Shown here one piece after another: positions 1-6,411 of a stretch of DNA of 6,988 bases. The stretch comes from Candidatus Heimdallarchaeota archaeon (GTDB lineage: Archaea > Asgardarchaeota > Heimdallarchaeia > Hodarchaeales > LC-3), in assembly GCA_027364495.1 (NCBI GenBank), contig DAHXPE010000529.1:1-6988 (forward strand), read 5' to 3'. Position 1 is the stretch's first letter. Every line of letters starts with the position of its first letter. The position numbers were made by a program, and so were the translations under genes. The notes under the pieces are model-generated. The model ran no database searches. It was not told the DNA's origin and was given only the letters and a program-made list of their open reading frames with translations.

Positions 1-413
1 GAAAAAATTAGATGATTTTATAGATGCTCTTTTGTTAACCAAGACAGAATCAGTCAGGTAGCAGAGACATAAAGGGTCACATAACAAAGCATGGTCCGTC
101 AATGCTGAGATTCATACTTGTAACAGCAGCACATTCTCTAATAAAATATTCAAGGAAGATGAAGATGAAATATCTGAGCATTGTGAGAAGAACCGGCAGG
201 AACAGAGCAATAGTTGCTATTGCAAGAATACTTGTGGAAACAATATATGTAATGCTCTTAAAGGGAATGGAATTCCATGATCAGATTGAAACCCTTACTG
301 AGAGAAAGCAGAAAGCCATGGCGGCAAGAGCAAAGAATCCTGGGATGCATAAGGGACTGGAGGAGACTGTAAAGTTATTTATACAAAACAGGAATCGGAG
401 GAGGACGGGTTAA
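1..413 (+). pseudogene. IS110-family transposase, 3' remnant with frameshift
   Basis: This is the C-terminal part of an IS110-family transposase (Transposase_20-type region), a DEDD enzyme that moves an insertion sequence. Bases 42-413 read without a stop and include RQNQSG, then DIKGHITKHGPSMLRF, then LVTAAHSLIKYS, the conserved order of this family's C-terminal region. The upstream bases 2-40 read KKLDDFIDALLLT, which also looks like this family, but in a different frame. The downstream frame meets a TAA stop at 36-38, so the frame appears to shift near 38-44; a loss of about two bases between the Thr codon and the Arg codon would explain it. An in-frame ATG at 102 is just an internal methionine, not a believable gene start, because the conserved motif begins before it. 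By hand count the coding part is about 40% GC against about 30% in the next gene, which fits a transferred element. The 5' end lies outside the window. The family call is firm; the frameshift is fairly likely. Confidence 0.85.
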
Positions 414-414
414 C

Positions 415-420
415 TTTTTT
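415..420 (+). terminator. T-run after transposase stop
   Basis: Six consecutive T residues begin two bases after the transposase stop codon. Archaeal RNA polymerase can terminate at short T-rich tracts without a hairpin, so this may end transcripts from the transposase remnant before the glycan operon. No clear stem precedes it. This is a weak, position-based call. Confidence 0.3.
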
Positions 421-434
421 CATAGAAGTATTGA

Positions 435-460
435 ATTAAGATTCTGTACACTATCTTAAT
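435..460. promoter_or_regulatory. 26-base dyad, possible operator
   Basis: The outer arms are ATTAAGAT (435-442) and ATCTTAAT (453-460), a perfect 8-base inverted repeat. The palindrome TGTACA (445-450) sits exactly in the centre, so both share the symmetry point 447.5. Only the TC/CT pairs at 443-444 and 451-452 break the symmetry, giving 11 of 13 matched half-positions. The right arm overlaps the TATA-like box of the following glycosyltransferase gene. The geometry fits a site for a dimeric repressor that would block the basal factors. No regulator gene is visible in the window, so the function is inferred from symmetry and position. It could instead be a relic of the insertion sequence border. 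Confidence 0.5.
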
Positions 461-462
461 AA
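455..462 (+). promoter_or_regulatory. TATA-like box for the first glycosyltransferase operon
   Basis: CTTAATAA is centred about 25 bases before the ATG at 484, the spacing expected for an archaeal TATA element feeding a leaderless or nearly leaderless transcript. There is no Shine-Dalgarno-like sequence directly before the ATG, which agrees with leaderless initiation. The same octamer recurs in the divergent promoter at 6378-6385. Confidence 0.45.
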
Positions 463-483
463 GCAATTAAAGATTACAAATGT

Positions 484-1548
484 ATGAACTTAAGTATTGT
501 AATACTTAACTATCAAGGAGAACCAATAGTATATAGGTGTTTGGAAAGCGTTTTTAATAGTTTATATTCTGATTATGAGTTAATCTTCGTGGATAATAAT
601 TCTGTAGATGGTAGCTTTGAGAGAAGCGTACAAATATTATCTGGCAGAGAGAATGTTACTATAATTCGTAATAAAGAAAATCTTGGATTTACTCGAGGCT
701 TTGATATTGGTGTTAAAAATTCTCATGGGAAATATGTTCTTTTACTCAATAATGATGCAATTGTTTATCCGAATGCATTTTCAGAACTTGTTAAATTTAT
801 GGATGAAAATCCTTCCGTAGGACTTGCAGAGGGTAGAATAGAAAACATTCAGGATGGAGAAACTACATTTAGTGACCCCAGAATTTCCATAGTGTTTGGA
901 ATTTTAAATGAAGTGGGAGAACACATTAAAAACTCGGAGCGATTGGCTCATATAACTAGAATTTATTCCCCAGTAGGGGTTTGGCCCATAATCAGAAAAG
1001 AGATATACGATAAAATTAATGGATATGATAATGATTATGTGCACTTCGAAGAGATAAGGGATTTGGCAGCTAGAGTTTGGATATTTGGAAGTGAGGTTGG
1101 TTATATATATAACTCAGTTACTCAACATGTGGGCAGATTGACTAATGTCAGTAAAAATTATGGAAATGATATAGCTTTGGACTTATATTTCCATGCTTCA
1201 AAGAATCAGCTTATGTTTTTTATTAAAAATTATTCAACAATAACAATACTTAAATTTTATTTTCCATATTTGATTATTAAATTTGGAGATCTTTTGTATA
1301 GCTTCATTAAAATTGGTCGTAAGGCATTTTTTGCTAAGCTTGATGCATATAAATGGGTCTTAAGAAACATGCCTAAAATATTGATTAAAAGGAAATTTAT
1401 AAATGAAAATCGGGTCGTCAAGGATAAAGATATAATGAACCATTTAATCAAACCAGATAAACATGCAATGCAATCGTTGATTAGAATGAGAAATAGATAT
1501 GATGAAAAAACTCGGAAGTGGATTGGAGTTGCCTTACGCTCTAAGTAA
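484..1548 (+). CDS. Family-2 (GT-A) glycosyltransferase
   Basis: The product is a 354-residue GT2 enzyme expected to transfer a sugar from a nucleotide-sugar donor at the inner face of the membrane. The N-terminal strand is LSIVILNY (3-10), followed by the nucleotide-binding VDNNS (36-40), the NLGF motif (66-69) typical of rhamnosyltransferase-like GT2 proteins, and the metal-binding LLNNDA region (87-92, in place of a strict DXD). The acceptor-side segment is HFEEIRDLAARVW (187-199), where the usual ED-x-D-L spacing seems stretched by one residue, and the conserved His is probably H215. After about residue 230 comes a hydrophobic, then very basic tail (about 252-310) that could anchor the protein to the membrane. 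The ATG at 484 is chosen because the first domain strand begins two residues later. It is first in an operon and overlaps the next gene by 50 bases. The exact sugar and acceptor cannot be read from the sequence. Confidence 0.92.
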   Translation: MNLSIVILNYQGEPIVYRCLESVFNSLYSDYELIFVDNNSVDGSFERSVQILSGRENVTIIRNKENLGFTRGFDIGVKNSHGKYVLLLNNDAIVYPNAFSELVKFMDENPSVGLAEGRIENIQDGETTFSDPRISIVFGILNEVGEHIKNSERLAHITRIYSPVGVWPIIRKEIYDKINGYDNDYVHFEEIRDLAARVWIFGSEVGYIYNSVTQHVGRLTNVSKNYGNDIALDLYFHASKNQLMFFIKNYSTITILKFYFPYLIIKFGDLLYSFIKIGRKAFFAKLDAYKWVLRNMPKILIKRKFINENRVVKDKDIMNHLIKPDKHAMQSLIRMRNRYDEKTRKWIGVALRSK

Positions 1549-2659
1549 TCATAGTGGTGATAGTATACTCAATGTCATTATAGTCGAACGCGAAAAGGTC
1601 TCTTTATTTAGTGGGGGAGATGTCCATATAGATATACTTTCGTCTATTTACCGAGAAAAGCTTGGTGTCGACGTTACAAAATTTAAAATTCCATTTAACT
1701 CACCCAATTTTGACGCGTATTCAAATTTTATTTCGCTAATTAAGGTTTTTATCTGGAAAACTGAGGAAAACTGTAAATATTTACATCGTGGTGCATTAGT
1801 AATATCTCCAAATCCTTATCCAAATCATATATTAACCGCCATCAAGATATCTAAAACAATTGGAGGATATCCGGTGGTTTATTTTCATCATCTATCCCTT
1901 TCATTAAAATTCATAGCTAGACGTGGGATTATCAGATCACTAATTAATTATATTGTAAGCGTACTTAATTTATCAATCTGTAAGATTTTAGATATTCCAA
2001 TTTTTCTAGATAATCCAGATGCTTATAAAATAAAAGGTTTGGACATATTCTCAGATGAGGATGCACCTGATCCATCAATAAAGTTAAAAAATTCCGTTGT
2101 CAAAAAAGATTTTGATTTATGCTACATTGGTAGATTTCAAAAGCATAAAGGTGCATTAGATCTAATTAAAGTTATCAGTATATTGAAAAGGAATAATGTA
2201 AATGTTAGTGTTGCTATTGTTGGTTACAGTGAGCTGAAATTTAAAAAAAAGGTCTTAAGGAAATTAAAAGCAGAAAATATTTTTGAAAATTTTACTTTTT
2301 TTGGAAATGTCGATTCGAAAACAAAATTTAATATTCTAAATTCCTCCAGTATTTATATACACTTGAGTTATGAAGAGGGTTGGGGAATGTCAGTTATGGA
2401 TGCTGCTTCCGTTGGGATACCCATAATCGCTTATAATTTGTCAGCCTATTCCTATCTAAAAGGAAAGTTTAACTCAGTTAGAGTCGGTGACACTACCAAA
2501 GTTGCAGAATTAATAGAGAAAATACTTTCGGACCATTCGGATGCCGTATCCATTGCTAAGGAGGCTAAAAAGATAGTTGATTCATATAATTATTTAGAAA
2601 TAGCAATGTATCAAATTGAAAGTTATAAAAGAATTATTTATAAAAGAGCGAAGAGTTAA
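1499..2659 (+). CDS. GT4-like (GT-B) glycosyltransferase
   Basis: The product is a 386-residue GT-B fold enzyme of the Glycos_transf_1 type, which moves an activated sugar onto a growing glycan. The N-terminal domain starts near residue 24 with LNVIIVERE and a Gly-rich FSGGD turn (37-41). The donor-binding C-terminal domain opens at DLCYIGRFQKHKG (206-218), continues through NFTFFGNV (264-271), and has the signature EEGWGMSVMDAASVG (292-306). In that signature the second Glu of the EX7E pair is Asp (E293 and D301). The start is uncertain: ATG codons at 1499 and 1502 give about 23 residues before the recognisable domain, and in-frame TTG codons at 1523 and 1529 are alternatives. No good ribosome binding site is visible, so coupling to translation of the upstream gene is likely. 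Its 3' end overlaps the opposing gene by 26 bases. Confidence 0.92.
   Translation: MMKKLGSGLELPYALSNHSGDSILNVIIVEREKVSLFSGGDVHIDILSSIYREKLGVDVTKFKIPFNSPNFDAYSNFISLIKVFIWKTEENCKYLHRGALVISPNPYPNHILTAIKISKTIGGYPVVYFHHLSLSLKFIARRGIIRSLINYIVSVLNLSICKILDIPIFLDNPDAYKIKGLDIFSDEDAPDPSIKLKNSVVKKDFDLCYIGRFQKHKGALDLIKVISILKRNNVNVSVAIVGYSELKFKKKVLRKLKAENIFENFTFFGNVDSKTKFNILNSSSIYIHLSYEEGWGMSVMDAASVGIPIIAYNLSAYSYLKGKFNSVRVGDTTKVAELIEKILSDHSDAVSIAKEAKKIVDSYNYLEIAMYQIESYKRIIYKRAKS
2623..2647. repeat. Short direct repeat, TTATAAAAGA twice
   Basis: TTATAAAAGA occurs at 2623-2632 and 2638-2647, with a 15-base period that matches five codons and gives YKR twice in the GT4 protein's tail. On the opposite strand it forms T-rich tracts on both sides of the stop of the convergent gene, which might help end that transcript. 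The repeat itself is certain; a role is speculative. Confidence 0.5.
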
Positions 2660-3641
2660 CCTGTAAAAAATACTGGTTAAGCTTGTACCCTAAAACTAAA
2701 ATCTCTGGAATAGTGTTCTTTAAAATTCTATCTATACTATTCCCCATAGAATATCCACCAATATTTTGAAATCGTTCCTTTAAGTATCCCACCCTAGCTC
2801 CTTTTATAGATAGTCTAACTGAAAAGTCGGTATCCTCGCCTCCGCTAATAAAGGCTTCATCAAACATCTCATTTTTTAATAAATCTGATCTAATTATCGA
2901 AATGGGCTGAATATTCTTAATCTCAACCAATGGAATTGTGAATTTTGTAATTGCAAGGTTCATTCCATGACTTATTAGCTTTAAATAATTTTTATCGAAC
3001 AGTGGATCATTTTCTCTTATTATTATATACTTTAAAATTTCTGGGAGGTTATACATTTTTATTTTCCCCAAATACAATCTTGACAACTTAGAAATTTGAG
3101 ATGGATTTAAATGTGACAGGATATTATTGGAAACAATTCGTTTTATTAACCAAGATTGATTAAAGATTTTTTGCTTGGGGGACAAAAATGATAAGCCATT
3201 CATTATAGATGGAATAAGTACATCTTTGGCTATACCGTTTTGCATGACACTCCTTTGAAGTTTTTCAGCGCTTTCTATTGGAAAAATATCATCATTGGAC
3301 AACATTATGTATTTTGTGTTTAATAGAATTGCTTCCCTGATTCCAACATTCATTGAATAAGAGAAGTTAAAAAACGGTCCGCTGCTTTCTACATATATGA
3401 TATTAAATCCATCTAGTTTTTTAGTTAAGGTTTTTACATTTTGGCTTTCTATGGATTTTATGGGAATCACTGCAGTAATTTCAGTATCAACTTTCGATTC
3501 CAGTTTAAAAATACGAACCTCCGGACGTTTTCTTGAGGTTATAAATTCTATAAGATCCTTGACGGACCTGAAACTGTTATAGAAATCAAGAAAGTTTTTC
3601 GTGCTTAATTTTTCATAAAGTTCTTCTTTATCCTTGTACAT
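2634..3641 (-). CDS. GT-A-like glycosyltransferase with N-terminal extension
   Basis: The product is 335 residues. Residues 1-50 are a charged helical extension with no family I recognise. The GT-A core begins at EITAVIPIK (54-62), followed by FNIIYVES (79-86), then FNFSYSMNVGIREA (91-104) and the metal-binding YIMLSNDDIFP (111-121). The catalytic-side motif ISGGEDTDFSVRLSIKGARVGYL spans 265-287, with G267-G268-E269-D270 matching the GGED pattern of large GT2 enzymes. Together these support a nucleotide-sugar-dependent transferase, though the middle (about 150-240) is divergent. It is second in the leftward operon: its start lies 14 bases inside the preceding membrane-protein gene and is preceded by a good Shine-Dalgarno. 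It probably works with the AftD-like protein. Substrate unknown. Confidence 0.85.
   Translation of the reverse strand: MYKDKEELYEKLSTKNFLDFYNSFRSVKDLIEFITSRKRPEVRIFKLESKVDTEITAVIPIKSIESQNVKTLTKKLDGFNIIYVESSGPFFNFSYSMNVGIREAILLNTKYIMLSNDDIFPIESAEKLQRSVMQNGIAKDVLIPSIMNGLSFLSPKQKIFNQSWLIKRIVSNNILSHLNPSQISKLSRLYLGKIKMYNLPEILKYIIIRENDPLFDKNYLKLISHGMNLAITKFTIPLVEIKNIQPISIIRSDLLKNEMFDEAFISGGEDTDFSVRLSIKGARVGYLKERFQNIGGYSMGNSIDRILKNTIPEILVLGYKLNQYFLQVNSSLFYK
2656..2680. repeat. Hairpin-capable inverted repeat at the convergent junction
   Basis: The arms TTAACCTGTA (2656-2665) and TACTGGTTAA (2671-2680) pair over ten positions with a single T:T mismatch, closing a five-A loop (five U in the leftward transcript). 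The left arm contains the stop codon of the GT4 gene, and the whole element lies in the last codons of the opposing gene. Placement at the 3' end of a transcript suggests a role in termination or mRNA 3'-end protection. This structure is seen directly; its activity is inferred. Confidence 0.5.
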
Positions 3642-6357
3642 TCCATTTTCTCCTAATATTTATTAAAATTACTGGGGGGAGACTCGATACATATAGTAGC
3701 AAAGCTAGCATTTCACTTGTATTTTCTGCACTATATGAATCTTGCAATTTGAAAGAAATAATAGTATGAGAAACACTTTCATTGACAAAAAAAGAGTTGA
3801 ACTCTAAATAGGAAAATACATTTAAAGGCTTGGAATTGAAAGTTTTATTGTTAGCATTAAGGTTCCATGCAGAATTATAAGTAGTAGAATAAAGGATCAA
3901 AAAAGTATGATTCCCTATTAGATTTAAATCAAGAATCAACTTAGTAGGATTGATATAACTGTATGCCAATATGGATGGCCCTGACAGAGGACTGGATTCA
4001 TTTTCGTATCTAAAAGAATTAATATGAAAAGAGTATAGATAAGATTTTACATGAATATTTGCTTGATATGTTAAAAATATGGCAGAAGAATTGAAACTCT
4101 GTGGAGTCTCAAAAATGAAATTAAAGGAATCCTTTGTCAGATTTCCTCCTTCAGGGTAGCTCTCATGAGTTGAAAGGACGTTCCCGCTCATGTTATGACC
4201 TGAATATAAGCGAACATCTACTGTTGCAGCAGACATGTTAATACCGGTTATGGAGTAATTAAGATCATAAAAAGTGCTGTTTTTTAGAGAAACCATGTCC
4301 CAAATGTTAGAATAAGACATATTAGAAGGAAGTGTACTACCGTTATAGTATACGCTACCGTTTTTGTATATTGTTTTGGACCAGTTTTCAGCAAATGCAT
4401 TGTGCTGCGGTATGCTGAAGTTTAGTTGCATTTTACTTCCAATACCAAAATAAGTAATATTACCATTTTTCTGTATGCCACTTATATTTGTTGTATCAAA
4501 ATTATGGGGGAAAGAATACACATGGAAAAGACCAGTAAAAAAGGTGTTGCGTAAAACCAACCAATTTCCGTTATTTAATACAGGTTTCAAAAATGAATCA
4601 TTTTTAAACAACGACGACCAATTTTGCCAGTACCCAGCAGGAAGATAAGTTAAATCCCACGGAAATCCGGCAGCATAAATACGCGCTTTGCCTGAAAATG
4701 AAGATATAGCATCACCAGCAACATATGGCCCCTTATTTATAACAATGTATTTGACCCCTAGCAGAGAAAGTTCTTGAGAAAATGACTTAAACGTATGGTT
4801 AGTATTTATAGAAGAAAGTATTATATTCCATGTGCTAAGTGGTAGATTTATAGATGATATTTCAGGGATAAATGTTGAAATTGCCTCATTAGACATTCCT
4901 CCATAAGGTAGAAGCAGATATCTTCCTCCTGTGTTAGAAAGATGGGCGTTTAGCCATGTAGACATATTTTTATAATCATTTGGAACTGCATATTGATCGA
5001 AAGCTAAATTCGAATTCATTAGTTGGTCTATCGTAGAAGGAACATCGTGACGCCAATAATTAACACTGGATGAAAAGAGGATAAATGTAACAATGAAGAT
5101 AACAACAAGTTCGATAATACGCCTTCTACTTGGGGTGTTTGCAATTCTTAAAATTCTCTCCTTCTTTTTTTTGTTTTGTTCCATATCTACAAATCCTTCA
5201 CATAATATCATAAAATTGAAAAAGAAAAGGCAAAACAATAATGTTATCCCCATAAATGGTTCGTATGCAGCAATTTCTGGAATATACGAAACAATGGATG
5301 TTTCTAGAGGAGTGATTGATAAATGGAAGATAGTCCAAATGGATAAGATGATTAATATAAATATTACATTTGATAGATACAAAGTCTTCATATATGGTGA
5401 TAAAAAATTTTTTACTTTCACAAATAATAAAAGAGACAAAGTAGATAAAAAGAAAGCTATGATTGCATAGTTATAGGATAACTGACCAGTAAAATTATCG
5501 GTTAAGTTTATTACAAGTTCAGATACGTTGGCAGTACCACCTGATATAACGAAAGTGTTATTGCCATTGCCAGACAATAAGGTAAATACAGTTAGAATAT
5601 TCCCTGTGACAATAATGACAGAAATCATCGAAAACAAAATTCCAACAGACGCAATACTCAGATTCACAACGTTGCGAATTTTATTTATTCCCATTAGAAT
5701 AAATGATATAAAAAAAAGAGGTAGGGTCCACATTACTATTTCAGGGCTCCAAGAATATACGTAATAAAACATAAGAATAAACATAAGTGACCATTGAATC
5801 ACTTTTAGGTATGTTTCAGAAGAAATTATACAATATAAAAGAGTAATGAGAATAGGTTCAAAGATATACATTGTGAGGGTATCATTGACACTACCCATAT
5901 AGAAAAGTCCCGTTGTTACTGGATTAAATGCATATAGAAAAGCAAAAATCAAAGAATGAAACAATTTTAAATTAATTTTATAGTAAGCTATGTAGAATAT
6001 TGAAAGAGAAGCGATTGGAAGAAAACTCGTTATCCAAACCCTTTCAGCAATTGCAGGAACATTAAATAAATGCTCTAAAAAATATATTATATACGAATAT
6101 GGAAGTATTGAACCAGGTGAGCCGAAATTCCCATTTTGCCAATAAAATAAATTTTGCTGAAGAATCTGACCCGGATACAAAGGGAAAACACCTAGGTCAG
6201 GAAAGTCTAAATTTCCAATATTAAATAACGATCTGAAATAAGTAACAAAAATTGCTAAATATAAAAGCAAATATAATAAAATTGAAAAACGACTTTCCTT
6301 TACAATTAAAACATATTTGTAAAGTATGTTCTTTATGCCGTTGGATGATATATTCAT
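3628..6357 (-). CDS. Large AftD-like GT-C membrane glycosyltransferase
   Basis: This 909-residue polytopic protein resembles the AftD / DUF3367 type of alpha-arabinofuranosyltransferase, lipid-linked-sugar enzymes acting on the outer face. A first membrane helix (about 24-42) leads to an outer loop with LDFPDLG (50-56), where D51 and D54 are candidate catalytic acids, then QILQQNLFYWQNGNFG (64-79) and NVPAIAERVWIT (99-110), both reminiscent of AftD. Roughly ten more hydrophobic segments follow to residue 430. A basic loop (395-413) marks a cytoplasmic side. Residues 431-880 form a beta-rich outer domain with LGVKYIVI (533-540) and a TYNSAWNLNANNK segment (826-838) like the C-terminal modules of such enzymes; a last helix (882-899) ends in IRRK. 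The outer domain carries 22 N-X-S/T sequons. It is first in the leftward operon. The GT-C assignment is by recognisable pattern, not alignment; a YfhO-like membrane protein is the alternative. Confidence 0.72.
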   Translation of the reverse strand: MNISSNGIKNILYKYVLIVKESRFSILLYLLLYLAIFVTYFRSLFNIGNLDFPDLGVFPLYPGQILQQNLFYWQNGNFGSPGSILPYSYIIYFLEHLFNVPAIAERVWITSFLPIASLSIFYIAYYKINLKLFHSLIFAFLYAFNPVTTGLFYMGSVNDTLTMYIFEPILITLLYCIISSETYLKVIQWSLMFILMFYYVYSWSPEIVMWTLPLFFISFILMGINKIRNVVNLSIASVGILFSMISVIIVTGNILTVFTLLSGNGNNTFVISGGTANVSELVINLTDNFTGQLSYNYAIIAFFLSTLSLLLFVKVKNFLSPYMKTLYLSNVIFILIILSIWTIFHLSITPLETSIVSYIPEIAAYEPFMGITLLFCLFFFNFMILCEGFVDMEQNKKKKERILRIANTPSRRRIIELVVIFIVTFILFSSSVNYWRHDVPSTIDQLMNSNLAFDQYAVPNDYKNMSTWLNAHLSNTGGRYLLLPYGGMSNEAISTFIPEISSINLPLSTWNIILSSINTNHTFKSFSQELSLLGVKYIVINKGPYVAGDAISSFSGKARIYAAGFPWDLTYLPAGYWQNWSSLFKNDSFLKPVLNNGNWLVLRNTFFTGLFHVYSFPHNFDTTNISGIQKNGNITYFGIGSKMQLNFSIPQHNAFAENWSKTIYKNGSVYYNGSTLPSNMSYSNIWDMVSLKNSTFYDLNYSITGINMSAATVDVRLYSGHNMSGNVLSTHESYPEGGNLTKDSFNFIFETPQSFNSSAIFLTYQANIHVKSYLYSFHINSFRYENESSPLSGPSILAYSYINPTKLILDLNLIGNHTFLILYSTTYNSAWNLNANNKTFNSKPLNVFSYLEFNSFFVNESVSHTIISFKLQDSYSAENTSEMLALLLYVSSLPPVILINIRRKWNVQG
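3650..3654 (-). promoter_or_regulatory. Shine-Dalgarno for the 335-residue glycosyltransferase
   Basis: AGGAG on the - strand lies eight bases before the ATG at 3641 and inside the end of the membrane-protein gene. It fixes the start of the downstream gene and shows that the second gene of this operon is translated with a leader, in contrast to the first genes of both operons, which lack such a site. Confidence 0.7.
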
Positions 6358-6411
6358 ACCTATCTCAAATGAAAACCCTTAATAATAGTTTTTGATATTT
6401 GTTATATAGTT
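6358..6411. promoter_or_regulatory. Divergent promoter with a shared AT-rich element
   Basis: Only 54 bases separate two outward-facing ATG codons (6357 on -, 6412 on +). The most TATA-like element, CTTAATAATAG (6378-6388), is almost midway: about 26 bases from the leftward start and about 29 from the rightward start. It is flanked by AAAAC (6372-6376) and GTTTT (6388-6392), a 5-base inverted repeat. Neither start has a strong Shine-Dalgarno, so both transcripts may be leaderless and share one basal-factor site read in both directions. A second AT-rich stretch, TTATATAG (6402-6409), could be an initiator region. Confidence 0.5.

Noticed and set aside
102..413. A free-standing 103-residue protein starting at ATG 102
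   Set aside because: The conserved transposase motif continues upstream of this ATG in the same frame back to about base 42, so the ATG is internal to a broken transposase.
1257..1451. 64-codon open frame on the - strand
   Set aside because: It lies wholly inside the well-supported GT2 gene in an antisense frame and its translation shows no recognisable domain.
2637..2646. TTTATAAAAG, a near-perfect archaeal TATA box on the + strand
   Set aside because: It lies in the convergent gene overlap and no + strand gene starts within the expected distance; its bases are explained by the Tyr-Lys-Arg codons of the GT4 tail.
3397..3582. 61-codon open frame on the + strand
   Set aside because: It is antisense to the GT-A-like gene, has no domain or promoter signal, and looks like a frame shadow.
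5162..5172. T-rich run on the + strand as a terminator
   Set aside because: It is the complement of Lys codons in the basic cytoplasmic loop of the membrane protein, so coding explains it.
5093..5764. Two open frames on the + strand (5093-5470 and 5528-5764)
   Set aside because: Both are antisense to the membrane-spanning part of the large GT-C-like gene; their Lys/Ile-rich translations mirror its hydrophobic codons.
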